64,000 nucleotides of DNA from Semisulcospira habei. Taxonomy: Eukaryota; Mollusca; Gastropoda; Semisulcospiridae. Made by a program: the position numbers and the translations under genes. The notes beneath the pieces were generated by a model that was given only the letters and a program-made list of their open reading frames with translations, was not told the DNA's origin and ran no database searches. Position 1 is the stretch's first letter, and every line of letters begins with the position of its first letter. Below, one piece after another: positions 40,428 to 50,927 of this stretch. The stretch covers positions 231,715,891-231,779,890 of the forward strand of contig BTPG01000004.1 of NCBI GenBank assembly GCA_036245525.1, read 5' to 3'.

Positions 40428-41315
40428 ATGAGTGCTGGTCCAAAGCCGAAAATCATACCAGTTGCGTGTCCGGTAACAGAGTTGAAAGATTTGGCTGATG
40501 TACAGGATTTTGAGAAGGAGGGAGAAATTGGAGAAATATATGGTTTTGAACTTGATTCGACTGGTATGTACAAGAGGAAAGTAATTGTTGACATGAAAGA
40601 CGGTGAAAGACAGATTCCTAAACTTGGTCAGCTTCGTGATGTTACTGTACCAGTTGCGCCTAATCTTGTAAATAATGTGCCCTACAACTTAATACATGTG
40701 GGTAATAAATGGGTGGTTTCACCTGTACCGCCTGCACCTACACCTGCACCCACAATTGACTGGGACATAAAGATTGAATTTATTAGTCCTTATGTATACA
40801 CTGATGATGAAGGCGCCTTAGTGTTTAGGAAAGTTGTTAATTCTGGGCCGCTGATTGTAAGCCTTGTTCCAAGCTTTGCCCCAGACAACAATAGCAGAGA
40901 TAAACTGAAAGTTGAAAATTATGAGAAACGACGATATCTTCTTACAACTAGAAAGGGAAGATCAGATACTTCTGTTGTGTTTATGCCAGCAAGCTTAGTC
41001 GTGGCTAGAGAAGCGACAATAGTATTTGAAATTATCTTGAGATCTATAGCTTCTGTGAAAGAGGCAAATATTGCACAGGGAATAAAACTTACATGGGATG
41101 AAACAGTATCAGAATCATCAAAGGTCTTTATTGCTATTAAAAAGCGGGTTGATATAGAGGTTTCAAGCAGTATTCCCGCTGTTAAGGTGGTAGTTGACAA
41201 AACAACTTTTGTTCGTCTAAGTTACATAAACCTTGAACACATTGATCTTGTTTCGTTTTATTATGCTAGCAAATTGTATACTTTTGACAAGTTGCAAAAT
41301 GTAATTGCTGATTAA
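40428..41315 (+). CDS. Late protein beta, intact copy
   Basis: 295 codons from MSAGPKPKIIPVACPVTEL (start chosen by match to copy A; an ATG four codons upstream also exists). N-terminal region with VQDFEKEGEIGEIYGFEL, a proline-rich linker PVPPAPTPAPT near residue 105, then a strand-rich C-terminal half ending YYASKLYTFDKLQNVIAD. No known family. It lies in the strict order J-beta-X-microORF in copies A and B. Confidence 0.6.
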   Translation: MSAGPKPKIIPVACPVTELKDLADVQDFEKEGEIGEIYGFELDSTGMYKRKVIVDMKDGERQIPKLGQLRDVTVPVAPNLVNNVPYNLIHVGNKWVVSPVPPAPTPAPTIDWDIKIEFISPYVYTDDEGALVFRKVVNSGPLIVSLVPSFAPDNNSRDKLKVENYEKRRYLLTTRKGRSDTSVVFMPASLVVAREATIVFEIILRSIASVKEANIAQGIKLTWDETVSESSKVFIAIKKRVDIEVSSSIPAVKVVVDKTTFVRLSYINLEHIDLVSFYYASKLYTFDKLQNVIAD

Positions 41316-41343
41316 ATAAAAAATATTTGACAATAAAAAAAAT

Positions 41344-42013
41344 ATGGTAAAATTCTATCCAATACTACCGACGCTTGAGCCGACTGAATCAATTGTGACG
41401 ACTAAAACAACGCTTGCGCCTGATCCACACGCGACAGCTGTACCAATTGCACCAGATAAAACATTACAGGCAGACGCAAACAGATTAAATAATATTGCAG
41501 AAGCAATTAAATATTTGGAAAGTGAAGAGGCAAGGTACTCCAGATGCAAAAGGAGGTATCAGACCGTTTTCAATTCTGTACAAAATACTTCAATGGCTAT
41601 TGGTACAGTTTCAGCTGGTTGTTCTGTTTGGCACAGAAATCGGAAGTTTAATTGGAATTGCAGTTGAGGGTGTTAGCGTTGCTACATGCCTGGCTTGCTT
41701 TGGATTGGAAGCCATAAACAAGAGGTTTCACACGAAATTACAGAAACATGAAGCATTGAGTACTTTGGCCGGTGCGAAGCTGAGCAGTATGAAACTTATT
41801 ATCAGTAAGGCATTAAATGATAATTGTATTGATGACGAGGAATTTAAGAGAGTCCAGGATGATTTAAATAACTACAAAAAACAGAAGTCCGAAATACAAA
41901 ATAAAATGCGTAGTCAATCTCCCGTCAATGTTGAAGAACTAAAGGCTAGTTTTTTAGCGGAAGGAAAAAGATCGGAGTTCAGGAAACCACAGAAAAACTA
42001 CACAATCTTTTAA
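41344..42013 (+). pseudogene. Late protein X, copy B, frameshifted twice
   Basis: Starts MVKFYPILPTLEPTES, with a YPxL sequence at residues 5-8. A small deletion in the hydrophobic region shifts the frame near 41630 (frames 41344-41667 and 41495-42013), and another shift near 41975 changes the C-terminus relative to the copy at 2-676. Confidence 0.75.
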
Positions 42014-42047
42014 ACAAATACAAATCAGATTTGGTAATCGTTTATTA

Positions 42048-42131
42048 ATGTCATACACTTCACAGAAAAATGTCATGCCGCCTAACTATTTAACCCCATC
42101 AGCTCCACCACCACCACCAGACTATTACTAA
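42048..42131 (+). CDS. Late-domain microprotein, copy B (27 aa)
   Basis: Begins MSYTSQKNVMPP and ends TPSAPPPPPDYY: PSAP followed by PPDY (PPxY). Same position after X as in copies A and C. The proline run is two residues longer than in the others, yet both motifs are kept. Confidence 0.6.
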   Translation: MSYTSQKNVMPPNYLTPSAPPPPPDYY

Positions 42132-42372
42132 AAAAAAAGTTTTTTCATTGTCCTTGTATCTTGACAAATCTGAGTAAGTTGTGACTTAAGTTGTGACTTG
42201 AGTCAAGAACTTACAATTTCTTATGTTTAAGTTCCTATAAGAAATTATAAGTTCTTATTTTAAGACACTTATAACTTGTGTCAACTAACTTATAGGAACT
42301 TTAAAAAGTTACCTGAAAAGTAATTTGTCAGTTATAGGTGACTTTGAAAATTTGTTATGAAGTAACTGTAGG
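42132..42372. repeat. AT-rich word-repeat region, copy B
   Basis: AAGTTGTGACTTAAG occurs twice in tandem, with TTATAAGTTCTTA and GTCAACTAACTTATAGG words, comparable to 796-1060 and 24060-24271. Viral sequence ends at the poly(A) run from about 42374. Confidence 0.5.
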
Positions 42373-42980
42373 TAAAAAAAAAAAAAAAAAAAAAAATGTT
42401 ATCAAGTGTGTATGTCAATTTTTTGTGTGTGTGTGTGTGTGTGTAACCATACAAACCAGATACGTCAGATTTTGCTCATATTTCACCAGTAACATTGTTT
42501 TCAGTCATAATATACGTCGCAAAAATGATAACTCAAATCGTCTGGAACCGGGGACGTCCCCCGTTTACTTGAAGTCCCCGGTTGTGGGTGTATAACCCGT
42601 GTGTGTCCCCGGTTTACGGGATTTACATACTCACACACACACACACACACATTACAGGCAGACGCATTCCGATTAATATAATACACACACACATACAGAC
42701 GCATGCACACACGTACATACACATACACGTACGCACTCACACAGACAAACACAAGCACTCACACGTACTCACGCACGCACACAAACAAACACGCACATAC
42801 ACACGTACGCACACAAACAAACACGCACATACACACGCACGCACACAAACACACACACAGACTCATACACGCATGCACTCACATATAAACACACACACAG
42901 ACTAATACACGCATGCACTCACACATACCAACAAACACACACACGCATAGACAAACAGACAAACAAACACAAAATCTTTC
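42373..42980. repeat. Poly(A), GT and CA microsatellites with a short X-gene remnant
   Basis: A run of A, then (TG)n at about 42425-42443, and a long degenerate (CA)n at 42630-42965. Inside it, 42650-42680 reads ATTACAGGCAGACGCATTCC and onward like the 'LQADAFRLN' codons of X. Confidence 0.7.
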
Positions 42981-43082
42981 TGCATGAATATTGTAGACTC
43001 GTCCGCAAAACACCACACCGTATGACACGCGATACATAGGCTGTGTACTCAAATCGGCACTGCGCACTTCGTCCCGTCACTA

Positions 43083-43174
43083 AGGCTCTACGTCATGTGT
43101 TTACGTTAGATACCGGTCCCCCAGTGGGGGACGATTCGCTGAGGACATACGTCATGTGTTTATGTTAGATACCG
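43083..43174. repeat. 60-bp minisatellite, left part (split by LINE B2)
   Basis: Units CTAAGGACATACGTCATGTG then TTTACGTTAGATACC, then GTCCCCCAGTGGGGGAC, each with a 7-bp-stem hairpin. About 1.5 units here; the rest of the array is at 53334-53568. Confidence 0.85.
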
Positions 43175-43819
43175 GCCTACCCGGCACCGGCCTCCACGTG
43201 GTGTAGGTGGGTAGTCCGCTCAGTCCCTGACTGAGTGGGCTAGCAGACGGGTGCCATCTTTGTCCAGGATTAGGACTTGATGTCAGCAGATATGTTGTTC
43301 AGTCTTTTTCACTGGTCCGGTTTTTAAGGAGCTGTGCTTACCCAGGTCTTACCATGTTGGATTGGTCCTTAAAAATACGCGTGAGCTTTTGGTCCTTTGG
43401 ATCCCAAGTGTTTGCCGTGCTTGGAGACCCGTGTCGGGGGAGAAGAGGATCCTGGTGGCTGAAACACTCCACTTTGGCCTTGACTTCTGCCTAAACGGGA
43501 GGCTAGTCGTACCGGCCTAGTCAATCGGCTCTTGTCACGTCGAGCCCTATCCCCCTGTTGACATGCGGGTTGTTATACGGAGCACCATGCTATAGCCTCT
43601 GATGCTGATTAGGTGCTCTACGCCAGTATTCCCCTGCATTCAACAGTGGGATAGAAGGCGGTGGCTCAAACGGTTCAATCGGGCTTACCCCCTTGAGTAT
43701 ATCTTTCGGGCAGTCTCCATTGTGCGTCGGCTGGAGACCCGCCGACAATTGCACTTTCCCTTGTTGGGCTCGGTGGCGGGCGGGGACCCCCGGGGGATGA
43801 ATATCTATCATACTATAAT

Positions 43820-45690
43820 ATGGAAAATATCAAAAAACCAAAACTGGCACCAAAGCGGCACATAGCCACTGACATTGACCTTGAAAATGATAGCGACTCT
43901 GATTGTGGGGAAGCGACGCCTCAGGTTTCGGCCGTCTGGCCTCGCTTTCTCATTATCCACAGCAAAGTTAAAGAGAAGCCTGTTTCCAAGCTGCACCCTT
44001 TCCTGGTAGGGGAGACCCTCAGGAGCCGTGTTGGCAGGCCTGAGGCCCAGCGCCTCAGGTCTGGTGACTTGTTGGTAGAGTGCCGTACCCGGGCACACTC
44101 CAATGGGCTACTGAGGCTCTCCTCCATCGGAGACACTCCAGTGGAGGTCACTCCCCACAAAACAATGAATTCCTCTAGAGGAGTGATTAAAGATCAAGCA
44201 TTGGCCGAACTGTCTGAAGATGAACTTGTACGGAACCTTAAGTCACAGGGGGTGACCTACGTCAGGCGCTTCATTTCCAAACGAGGTGGTAGGGAGATCC
44301 GTCTCCCTACCATCATCCTGACGTTTGGCACCCCCACAGCTCCTACTACCATCTGGGGAGGTTACTACTCCCTAAAAGTTGTTGACTGACGTCTCGGCGT
44401 CCGTCGCTCCCCACCCGGGTCTGCCCTGGGGGACTTGGGTGGGGTTAGGTATTTTTTAGTTCTCAGGGTCACCCTGGTCAGCCCCACAGGGTGGGTTTTT
44501 CTCTCTATTCTGGGGGCATGTGTTTCTGTCTACCCTTTGTCCATTCACCTGTATTTGTCTTTTTAAAACTCTCCCTACTGTCTGCACTGCCTGTAGCTCT
44601 TGATATTGGATGTGTGTTGCTAAATGGTCTTAGCTTTATTTAGGCCCCATGTTATAGGTTTATTTAACATATTTGACCGGCTGGCGACATACATTCAATT
44701 TTCTGTTTAGTTTTTTTTTTCACAAGCAGTGCAGGCACGTCCTGAGAAAGCCTTGTTGCTGTCGGGACGTTAAGCAATGTACAATCAATCAATCAATCCC
44801 TAAAAGTGAAAAAGTACGTCCCTCTCCCCCTTCGGTGCTTTAAGTGCCAAAAGTATGGCCATGGGCAGAAGACATGCCGCCAGGCAGAGGCTCTATGCGC
44901 CCGTTGCACTAAGCCCGGACACTCTGCTGAGTCCTGCACAGCCATCCCCCTGTGTGTGAATTGCCAGGGGGCGCATATGGCTTCGGACAAGAAGTGCCCT
45001 CGTTGGATCTCTGAGTGCAGGATTCAGCAGGTGCGTGTGGAGAAGGGGCTGTCCTTTGCGGACGCAAAAAAACTGGTTGACGGTCCTGGTGCAGCTGAGG
45101 CGGCGCCAAACTCAAATAACAACTTTGTGTATACTTTCAGTGCTGCGGTGGCAGGCAAGCGCCCCACCAAAGACTTCTCTTGTCAAACCCCAACTTCTTG
45201 GTTGGGGGCGGAGCCTCGGATCCTCTCACCCCTGGAGAGTAACCCTCCTCCGGTGGTGATGAGGAGCCAGGGAACGCAGAGGGCGGACGCTACCGGTCCG
45301 GTGGCACCGCCTTCTGCTGCCCCTAAGCCTCAGCCCCCACCCAAACCTGCTAGTTTGTCAACACCAAAGGTTTCTGGCTCTGGTCAGCCTTCTAAGGCCG
45401 CTAACTCTAGCGGCAGGAACGCTGCCCAGGACCAGAAGTCAAAGAAATCTATGGGACCGCCGTGCGCACGGGCCCAGAAGGGGAACACTGATGTCCCCCT
45501 TCAAAACAAATATGCTGCATTGGAGGAGCAGATGGAGGGAGTGGAAGTTGCCGATGCTGCGGCAGCTCCACCCCCTTCATCTCCTAAGAACCAGAGGAGG
45601 CCCGGGAGCGGGCCCCCCTCTGTTTCTCCGACTCCTTCCAAGGCAAAGGACAAAGGGGGGAAAAACTCCGCACCCCCAGATAAGACATAA
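43820..45690 (+). pseudogene. LINE B2 ORF1 (Gag-like), interrupted by D3
   Basis: 43820-44379 encodes the N-terminal part and 44808-45690 the part with three zinc knuckles (CFKCQKYGHGQKTC and following) and the P/S-rich tail. Apart from D3 the frame is open. Confidence 0.85.
44380..44796 (+). mobile_element. SINE-like element D3 (longest head)
   Basis: Target duplication TCCCTAAAAGT at 44369-44379 and 44797-44807. Starts with about 24 extra bases (TGTTGACTGACGTCTCGGCG...) before the CCCACCCGGGTCTGCCC where other copies begin, so it may show the true 5' end. Confidence 0.85.
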
Positions 45691-46111
45691 TCATGGACTC
45701 TCTGCTTCAGTGGAATTGTCGTGGTTTTCAAGCTAACTTTGAGGAATGACGTTTTTTAGTCAAGTGCTATAACCCCTCAGTAATATCTCTTCAGGAGACT
45801 TACCTGAAGACTTCTGACCCTGTGTCCTTTAATGGTTTTAACGCTATACATAAAGGCTCTGATTCGGAGAGGCGCTCGGGTGGAGTGGCTCTTCTCATTA
45901 GTAGCCAAATTTTATGTAGCCCCGTTAGCATCGACACCTGTCTTCAGGCTGTCGCAGCTCGGGTTACCTTGAAGAAGACCATAACTATATGCAGTATTTA
46001 CCTGCCACCATCCCTGCGGGTCTGTAGTAATGATTTTTTTAATTTAGTTGATCAACTGCCCCCTCCCTTTATTCTCATGGGGGATTTTAACGGTCACGCT
46101 CACCTTTGGGG

Positions 46112-49100
46112 TGTAGAGTGTTCATGGAGAAGTAGTACCTTTGACTTTTCAGCCAGCAGCGCCTCTCGGGGCAGGCGGGAGCACTGGTCTTCACATGGCA
46201 CTCAACTCTCACAGCTGGCTCCAGGTCCTTTACCTAGCCACACCCCGGTAACCGCTTCTGCTGGCGGGCGAAACGTTGTGAGGGGCTGACGCGTCAGTTG
46301 AAATACTTGGAGAGGAGACGGGCGCCACCAAGTTCGCCTAAGCCCATTGAAAGGACTGATGGACAAGCAACAGAATAAGAATAACATGCCGGATCGGTCG
46401 GGGCCCGGATCACCAACGACCGCGCACCCCATTGGAGGTCTCCAGGGTGGGGGCGACAAGTGTGTTACTGGAACCAAACCCACCATCAAGCTGCCCACGC
46501 AAGGAATAACTATCGGAACTTGGAACGTTCGCACACTCTACCAGTGCGGCAAAGTGAAGGAACTCACCCATGAGTTAAAGCGCTATCGCTGGGACATTGT
46601 AGGACTTGCAGAAGTTCGATGGACAGGCTTCGGAGAAACAACAACAGATGAAGGCCATAAAATCTGGTTCAGCGGAAAAGACACCAAGCACGAACATGGC
46701 GTAGCTTTTATCGTAAGGAAAGAGGTGGCTGGAACTGTCATCAGCTGCACCCCCGTGTCAAGCAGACTAATCTCCATCCGCATCTCCGCCCGACCACACA
46801 ACATCACTATCATACAAGTATACGCTCCAACAGCAGATCATGATGATGAGGAATTAGAAGAATTCTACGAACAACTGGACAACATCATCAAGAAAACACC
46901 TAAGAAAGACATTCTGACCGTCCTCGGTGACTGGAATGCAAAGATCGGCCCTGACGCTTACCAACAATGGGCAGGAACAGCTGGCAAGTTTGGCCTTGGA
47001 GAAACAAACGACAGAGGCCTGCGACTTTTAGAGTTCGCACAGAGTCACCGTCTTACCGTTGCTAATACCCTCCATCCACACAAGAAGTCAAGAACAGTGA
47101 CATGGCAATCGCCAGGAGGCCTGGTCCATAACCAGATTGACTTCATCTTGCTGCCTCGACGATTCAAATCCAGCGTTAACAAAGCACAAACGAGGTCCTT
47201 TCCTGGCGCTGATATTGGCAGCGACCACAACCTCGTCCTTACTAGCCTCAAGTTGAAGCTGGCATTGAAACGAGACAGCAAGAGCCCTCGCATCCGATTC
47301 GACCTCGAGAAGCTAAAAGACCCGGAAGTAGAAGAGGTCTTCCAAGCCCAGGTGGGAGGCAGATTTGCAGCCTTGGCTACTTTGGATTGGGACGTAGACA
47401 CCCTTGCTGGAAATATAAAAGAGGTGTTACTTTCTACAGCAGAAGAAGTGCTGGGGAAGCAGAGGAAGCGCAAACAGCCCTGGGTCACCGATGACATCCT
47501 TGATCTCTGTGATGAGAGGAGAGCCTGGAAGAAAAAGAGAGGCCAAGACCTCACATCAGCAAACAAGTACAGACTTGTCAACAAGAAGATCAGGAAGAGG
47601 ATGAAAGAAGCCAAAGAAGATTGGATTGAAGACCAGTGTCGTAGCGTGGAAGAGGGCATGGCAAACGGCAACAGCAAGAAGGCTTATGAAACGCTAAGGA
47701 CCCTCACCAAGACTCAACAGCGAACAGCCACAGTCATCGAAGACAGCAGCGGCCAACTCCTTACGGAAAACACTGCTGTACTAAACAGATGGACTGAGTA
47801 CTGCCGAGACTTGTATAACTACAAGCCTGAGCCAGACACCAGCATCCTCCAAAACAACCAGGCTGGGGCCAGGAAGGCCGAAGACCTGCCAGTGTTAGCT
47901 GAAGAGGTGGAAATAGCCGTACGCGGCCTGAAGGGAGGAAAGTCTCCAGGTGTAGACAACGTACCTGCTGAACTGTTGAAACATGGAGGAGAAGTAACAA
48001 CGAAGGTACTCACTACACTCTGTCAAAAGATCTGGGAGCAAAAGAAATGGCCAGTAGAATGGACACAGTCTCTAGTGATCCCGCTCCCCAAGAAAGGAAA
48101 CCTGAAACAGTGCCAGAACTACAGAACTATCAGTCTGATAAGTCACCCTAGCAAAGTAATGCTTAGGATCATTCTCAACCGCCTCAAAACTTTCGCCGAG
48201 GAACTGCTGGCAGAAGAACAGGCTGGCTTCAGAGTTGGAAGAAGCACTGTAGAGCAGATTTTCAACTGCCGCGTCCTGATTGAGAAACATCTGCAGCATC
48301 AGCGCGAACTCTACCACAACTTCATTGATTTCAGGAAAGCATTTGATCGCGTCTGGCACGACGGACTCTGGCAAGTCATGAGATCGTTCAACATAGAGGA
48401 GGGACTGATCCAAATGATAGAAGCGCTTTACAAGAACGCCTGCAGCGCGGTTCTACTTAACAATCAGTCAGGCGTGTTCTTCAGGACGACGATCGGTGTC
48501 CGTCAAGGATGCCTGCTCTCTCCTGTCCTTTTCAACATATTCCTGGAGAAGATCATGCAGGAAACCCTCCACGACCACCATACTTCAATCTCTATTGGTG
48601 GCAGATCCCTGTGCAATCTTCGATTCGCAGACGACATTGACCTCATGGCAGGCAGCAATAGTGAGCTTCAAAACCTGACAGACAAACTTTCAAGTAGCGC
48701 AGGGTCTTATGGCATGGAGATCAGTACGGATAAAAGCAAAGTGATGATCAACACCACAAGCGACAGCAGCAGCAACATTCACATGAACGGCCAGAAGCTA
48801 GAAGAGGTCAATAGCTTCAAGTACTTGGGAGCCACCCTGTCCAAAGACGGTAGTTGCATAGCAGAGATCCGTATCAGGATAGGTACAGCAACATCCGCAA
48901 TGGCCAGGCTGGACAGGATATGGCGAAGTAACTCCATCAGCTTCACCATCAAGTACAGGCTTTACAAGTCCCTCGTAGTGTCTATTCTACTCTACGGCTG
49001 TGAGACTTGGACACTGCTTGCAGACTCAGAAAAGAAAATCCAGGCCTTTGAGAACAAGTGCCTGAGGAAGTTGCTCCGCATCTCGTACCGCGAGCACAAG

Positions 49101-49439
49101 ACCAACGAATATGTACGGAGCATCGTCACTTCCCTGGTGGGCCCACATGAACCCCTTCTGGCAACCGTGAAACGGCGCAAGCTTGCTTGGTTTGGCCACG
49201 TGACCCGACACAACACCTTGTCCAAGACTATCCTCCAAGGCACTCTCGAAGGAAGTCGTCGGCGAGGTCGTCAGAGAAAGAGTTGGGTCGCAAACATAAA
49301 AGAATGGACCGAACTCGAGATGCCAGACTTGCTTGCCACCGCCCAAAATAGAACTCAGTGGAGAGCACTGTCTGTTGCTGCTGCCTTTTAGTCCCCCCAA
49401 CGCCCAGTTCGGGCAAGGGACTGATGATGATGATGATGA
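46112..49439 (+). mobile_element. LINE C, intact RTE-type non-LTR retrotransposon
   Basis: A 235-bp 5'UTR, one long ORF, a 45-bp 3'UTR and a (GAT)n tail at 49423-49440, as in RTE-type elements. Target duplication TCACCTTTGGGG at 46100-46111 and 49440-49451. Both 5' and 3' ends appear complete. Confidence 0.9.
46347..49391 (+). CDS. LINE C endonuclease-reverse transcriptase, 1,014 codons, intact
   Basis: APE endonuclease: ITIGTWNVRTLYQCGK (about residue 53), GLAEVRWTG (E), VLGDWNAKIG (D/N) and GSDHNLV (catalytic H). RT: GGKSPGVDNVPAELLK, YRTISLISH, GFRVGRSTVEQI, FIDFRKAFDRVWHDG (first catalytic D), GVRQGCLLSPVLFNIF and LRFADDIDLM (DD pair, about residue 763). The C-terminus has RRRGRQRKSWVANIKEW, typical of RTE-type proteins. 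No stop or frameshift is visible, so this copy could be recent and competent, alone among the LINEs here. Confidence 0.92.
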   Translation: MKGLMDKQQNKNNMPDRSGPGSPTTAHPIGGLQGGGDKCVTGTKPTIKLPTQGITIGTWNVRTLYQCGKVKELTHELKRYRWDIVGLAEVRWTGFGETTTDEGHKIWFSGKDTKHEHGVAFIVRKEVAGTVISCTPVSSRLISIRISARPHNITIIQVYAPTADHDDEELEEFYEQLDNIIKKTPKKDILTVLGDWNAKIGPDAYQQWAGTAGKFGLGETNDRGLRLLEFAQSHRLTVANTLHPHKKSRTVTWQSPGGLVHNQIDFILLPRRFKSSVNKAQTRSFPGADIGSDHNLVLTSLKLKLALKRDSKSPRIRFDLEKLKDPEVEEVFQAQVGGRFAALATLDWDVDTLAGNIKEVLLSTAEEVLGKQRKRKQPWVTDDILDLCDERRAWKKKRGQDLTSANKYRLVNKKIRKRMKEAKEDWIEDQCRSVEEGMANGNSKKAYETLRTLTKTQQRTATVIEDSSGQLLTENTAVLNRWTEYCRDLYNYKPEPDTSILQNNQAGARKAEDLPVLAEEVEIAVRGLKGGKSPGVDNVPAELLKHGGEVTTKVLTTLCQKIWEQKKWPVEWTQSLVIPLPKKGNLKQCQNYRTISLISHPSKVMLRIILNRLKTFAEELLAEEQAGFRVGRSTVEQIFNCRVLIEKHLQHQRELYHNFIDFRKAFDRVWHDGLWQVMRSFNIEEGLIQMIEALYKNACSAVLLNNQSGVFFRTTIGVRQGCLLSPVLFNIFLEKIMQETLHDHHTSISIGGRSLCNLRFADDIDLMAGSNSELQNLTDKLSSSAGSYGMEISTDKSKVMINTTSDSSSNIHMNGQKLEEVNSFKYLGATLSKDGSCIAEIRIRIGTATSAMARLDRIWRSNSISFTIKYRLYKSLVVSILLYGCETWTLLADSEKKIQAFENKCLRKLLRISYREHKTNEYVRSIVTSLVGPHEPLLATVKRRKLAWFGHVTRHNTLSKTILQGTLEGSRRRGRQRKSWVANIKEWTELEMPDLLATAQNRTQWRALSVAAAF

Positions 49440-50544
49440 TCACCTTTGGGGTAGTGACCACTATGATGGCAGAGGTCAGATGTTAGAAGATGTTTTTTCT
49501 CAACTTAATCTATGTGTCTTTAACGATGGTTCACCTACATACTCTAACTCAGGTTCAGGATCTAGTTCTGTTCTAGACCTCACTGTGTGTGATCCTTCTC
49601 TCATGCTGGACTTTGACTGGAAGGTTCACGATGACCTGTGTGGTAGTGACCACTTCCCAGTAGTCCTGTCATCGGTCAGCTGTGGGGAGGATCCGCCGGT
49701 GGGGCGCTGGAATCTTAAGAAAGCTAACTGGCCTCTGTTCGCCTCCCTCTGTCAGTCTCGTATTACAGAGGAGGTGGTCATGTCATCTGAAGAACCTATT
49801 TCTTCTTTTACTACTATTTTGTTGGACGTAGCGGGTGAAACCATCCCTAAAACTTCCGCATCAGTCTCTCGGAAGCCGAGAGTACCATGGTTCAACGAAG
49901 AGTGCCGCAAGGCCCAAATAGCGCGCAAATCTGCTCAGCGACGTGCTTTCCGTAATCCGTCGCAAGTAAATATTTTAACCTTTAAAAGACAGAGGGCGAA
50001 AGCCCGTTACATTTTTAAACGTGAACGCCGTGCTTCCTGGAGACGCTTCGTCTCATCTTTAACTTCTCGGACTCCGTCCCAGAAAGTATGGAAGGCTGTT
50101 CGGAGAATTAGGGGCAGAGGTGGCTCGGCTTCTGTTGGCCATCTTAGAGATGGTGTCAGTTTGGTTACGGATAAAAAAGCTGTGGCCAATTTGCTTGCCT
50201 CCACCATTGCCCATAATTCTTCAACGGAGCATTATTCACCTTTCTTCCAGAGAGAGAAGGAGAAACGAGAGTCTCATATTTGTGATTTTGAGTCCGATAA
50301 CTCAGAAGACTATAATGTCCCGTTTACATTATCAGAATTGCAGCAAGCTTTGCAGAAATGTAATGACTCTGCTGCTGGCCTAGATACCGTCCACTATCAA
50401 TTCCTAACGCATCTGCCTGAGAGGTCACTCCTTGTACTTCTCAAGGCCTTTAACCATATCTGGAGAACTGGTCATTTTCCGCCGTCTTGGCGCCAGGCTG
50501 TGGTTGTACCGATCCCCAAGCCGGGTAAGGATCCTTCCGACCCG

Positions 50545-50927
50545 ACCCCACCCGGGTCTGCCCTGGGGGACTTGGGTGGGGTTAGGTATTTTTTAGTTCC
50601 CAGGGTCACCCTGGTCAGCCCCACAGGGTGGGTTTTTCTCTCTACTCTGGGGCATGTGTTTCTGTCTACCCTTTGTCCATTCACCTGTATTTGCCTTTTT
50701 AAAACTCTCCCTACTGTCTGCACTGCCTGTAGCTCTTGATATTGGATGTGTGTTGCTAGATGGTCTTAGCTTTATTTAGGCCCCATGTGTTAGGTTTATT
50801 TAACGTATTTGACCGGTTGGCGACATACATTCAATGTTCTGTTTAGGTTTTTTTTTACAAGCAGTGCAGGCACGTCCTGAGAAAGCCTTGTTGCTGTCGG
50901 GACGTTAAGCAATGTACAATCAATCAA
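50545..50927 (+). mobile_element. SINE-like element D4 in LINE B2 ORF2
   Basis: Target duplication CCTTCCGACCCG at 50533-50544 and 50928-50939. Head and (CAAT)n tail as in other D copies. Confidence 0.9.

Noticed and set aside
47045..47677. 210-codon minus-strand ORF
   Set aside because: Antisense shadow of the intact LINE C ORF.
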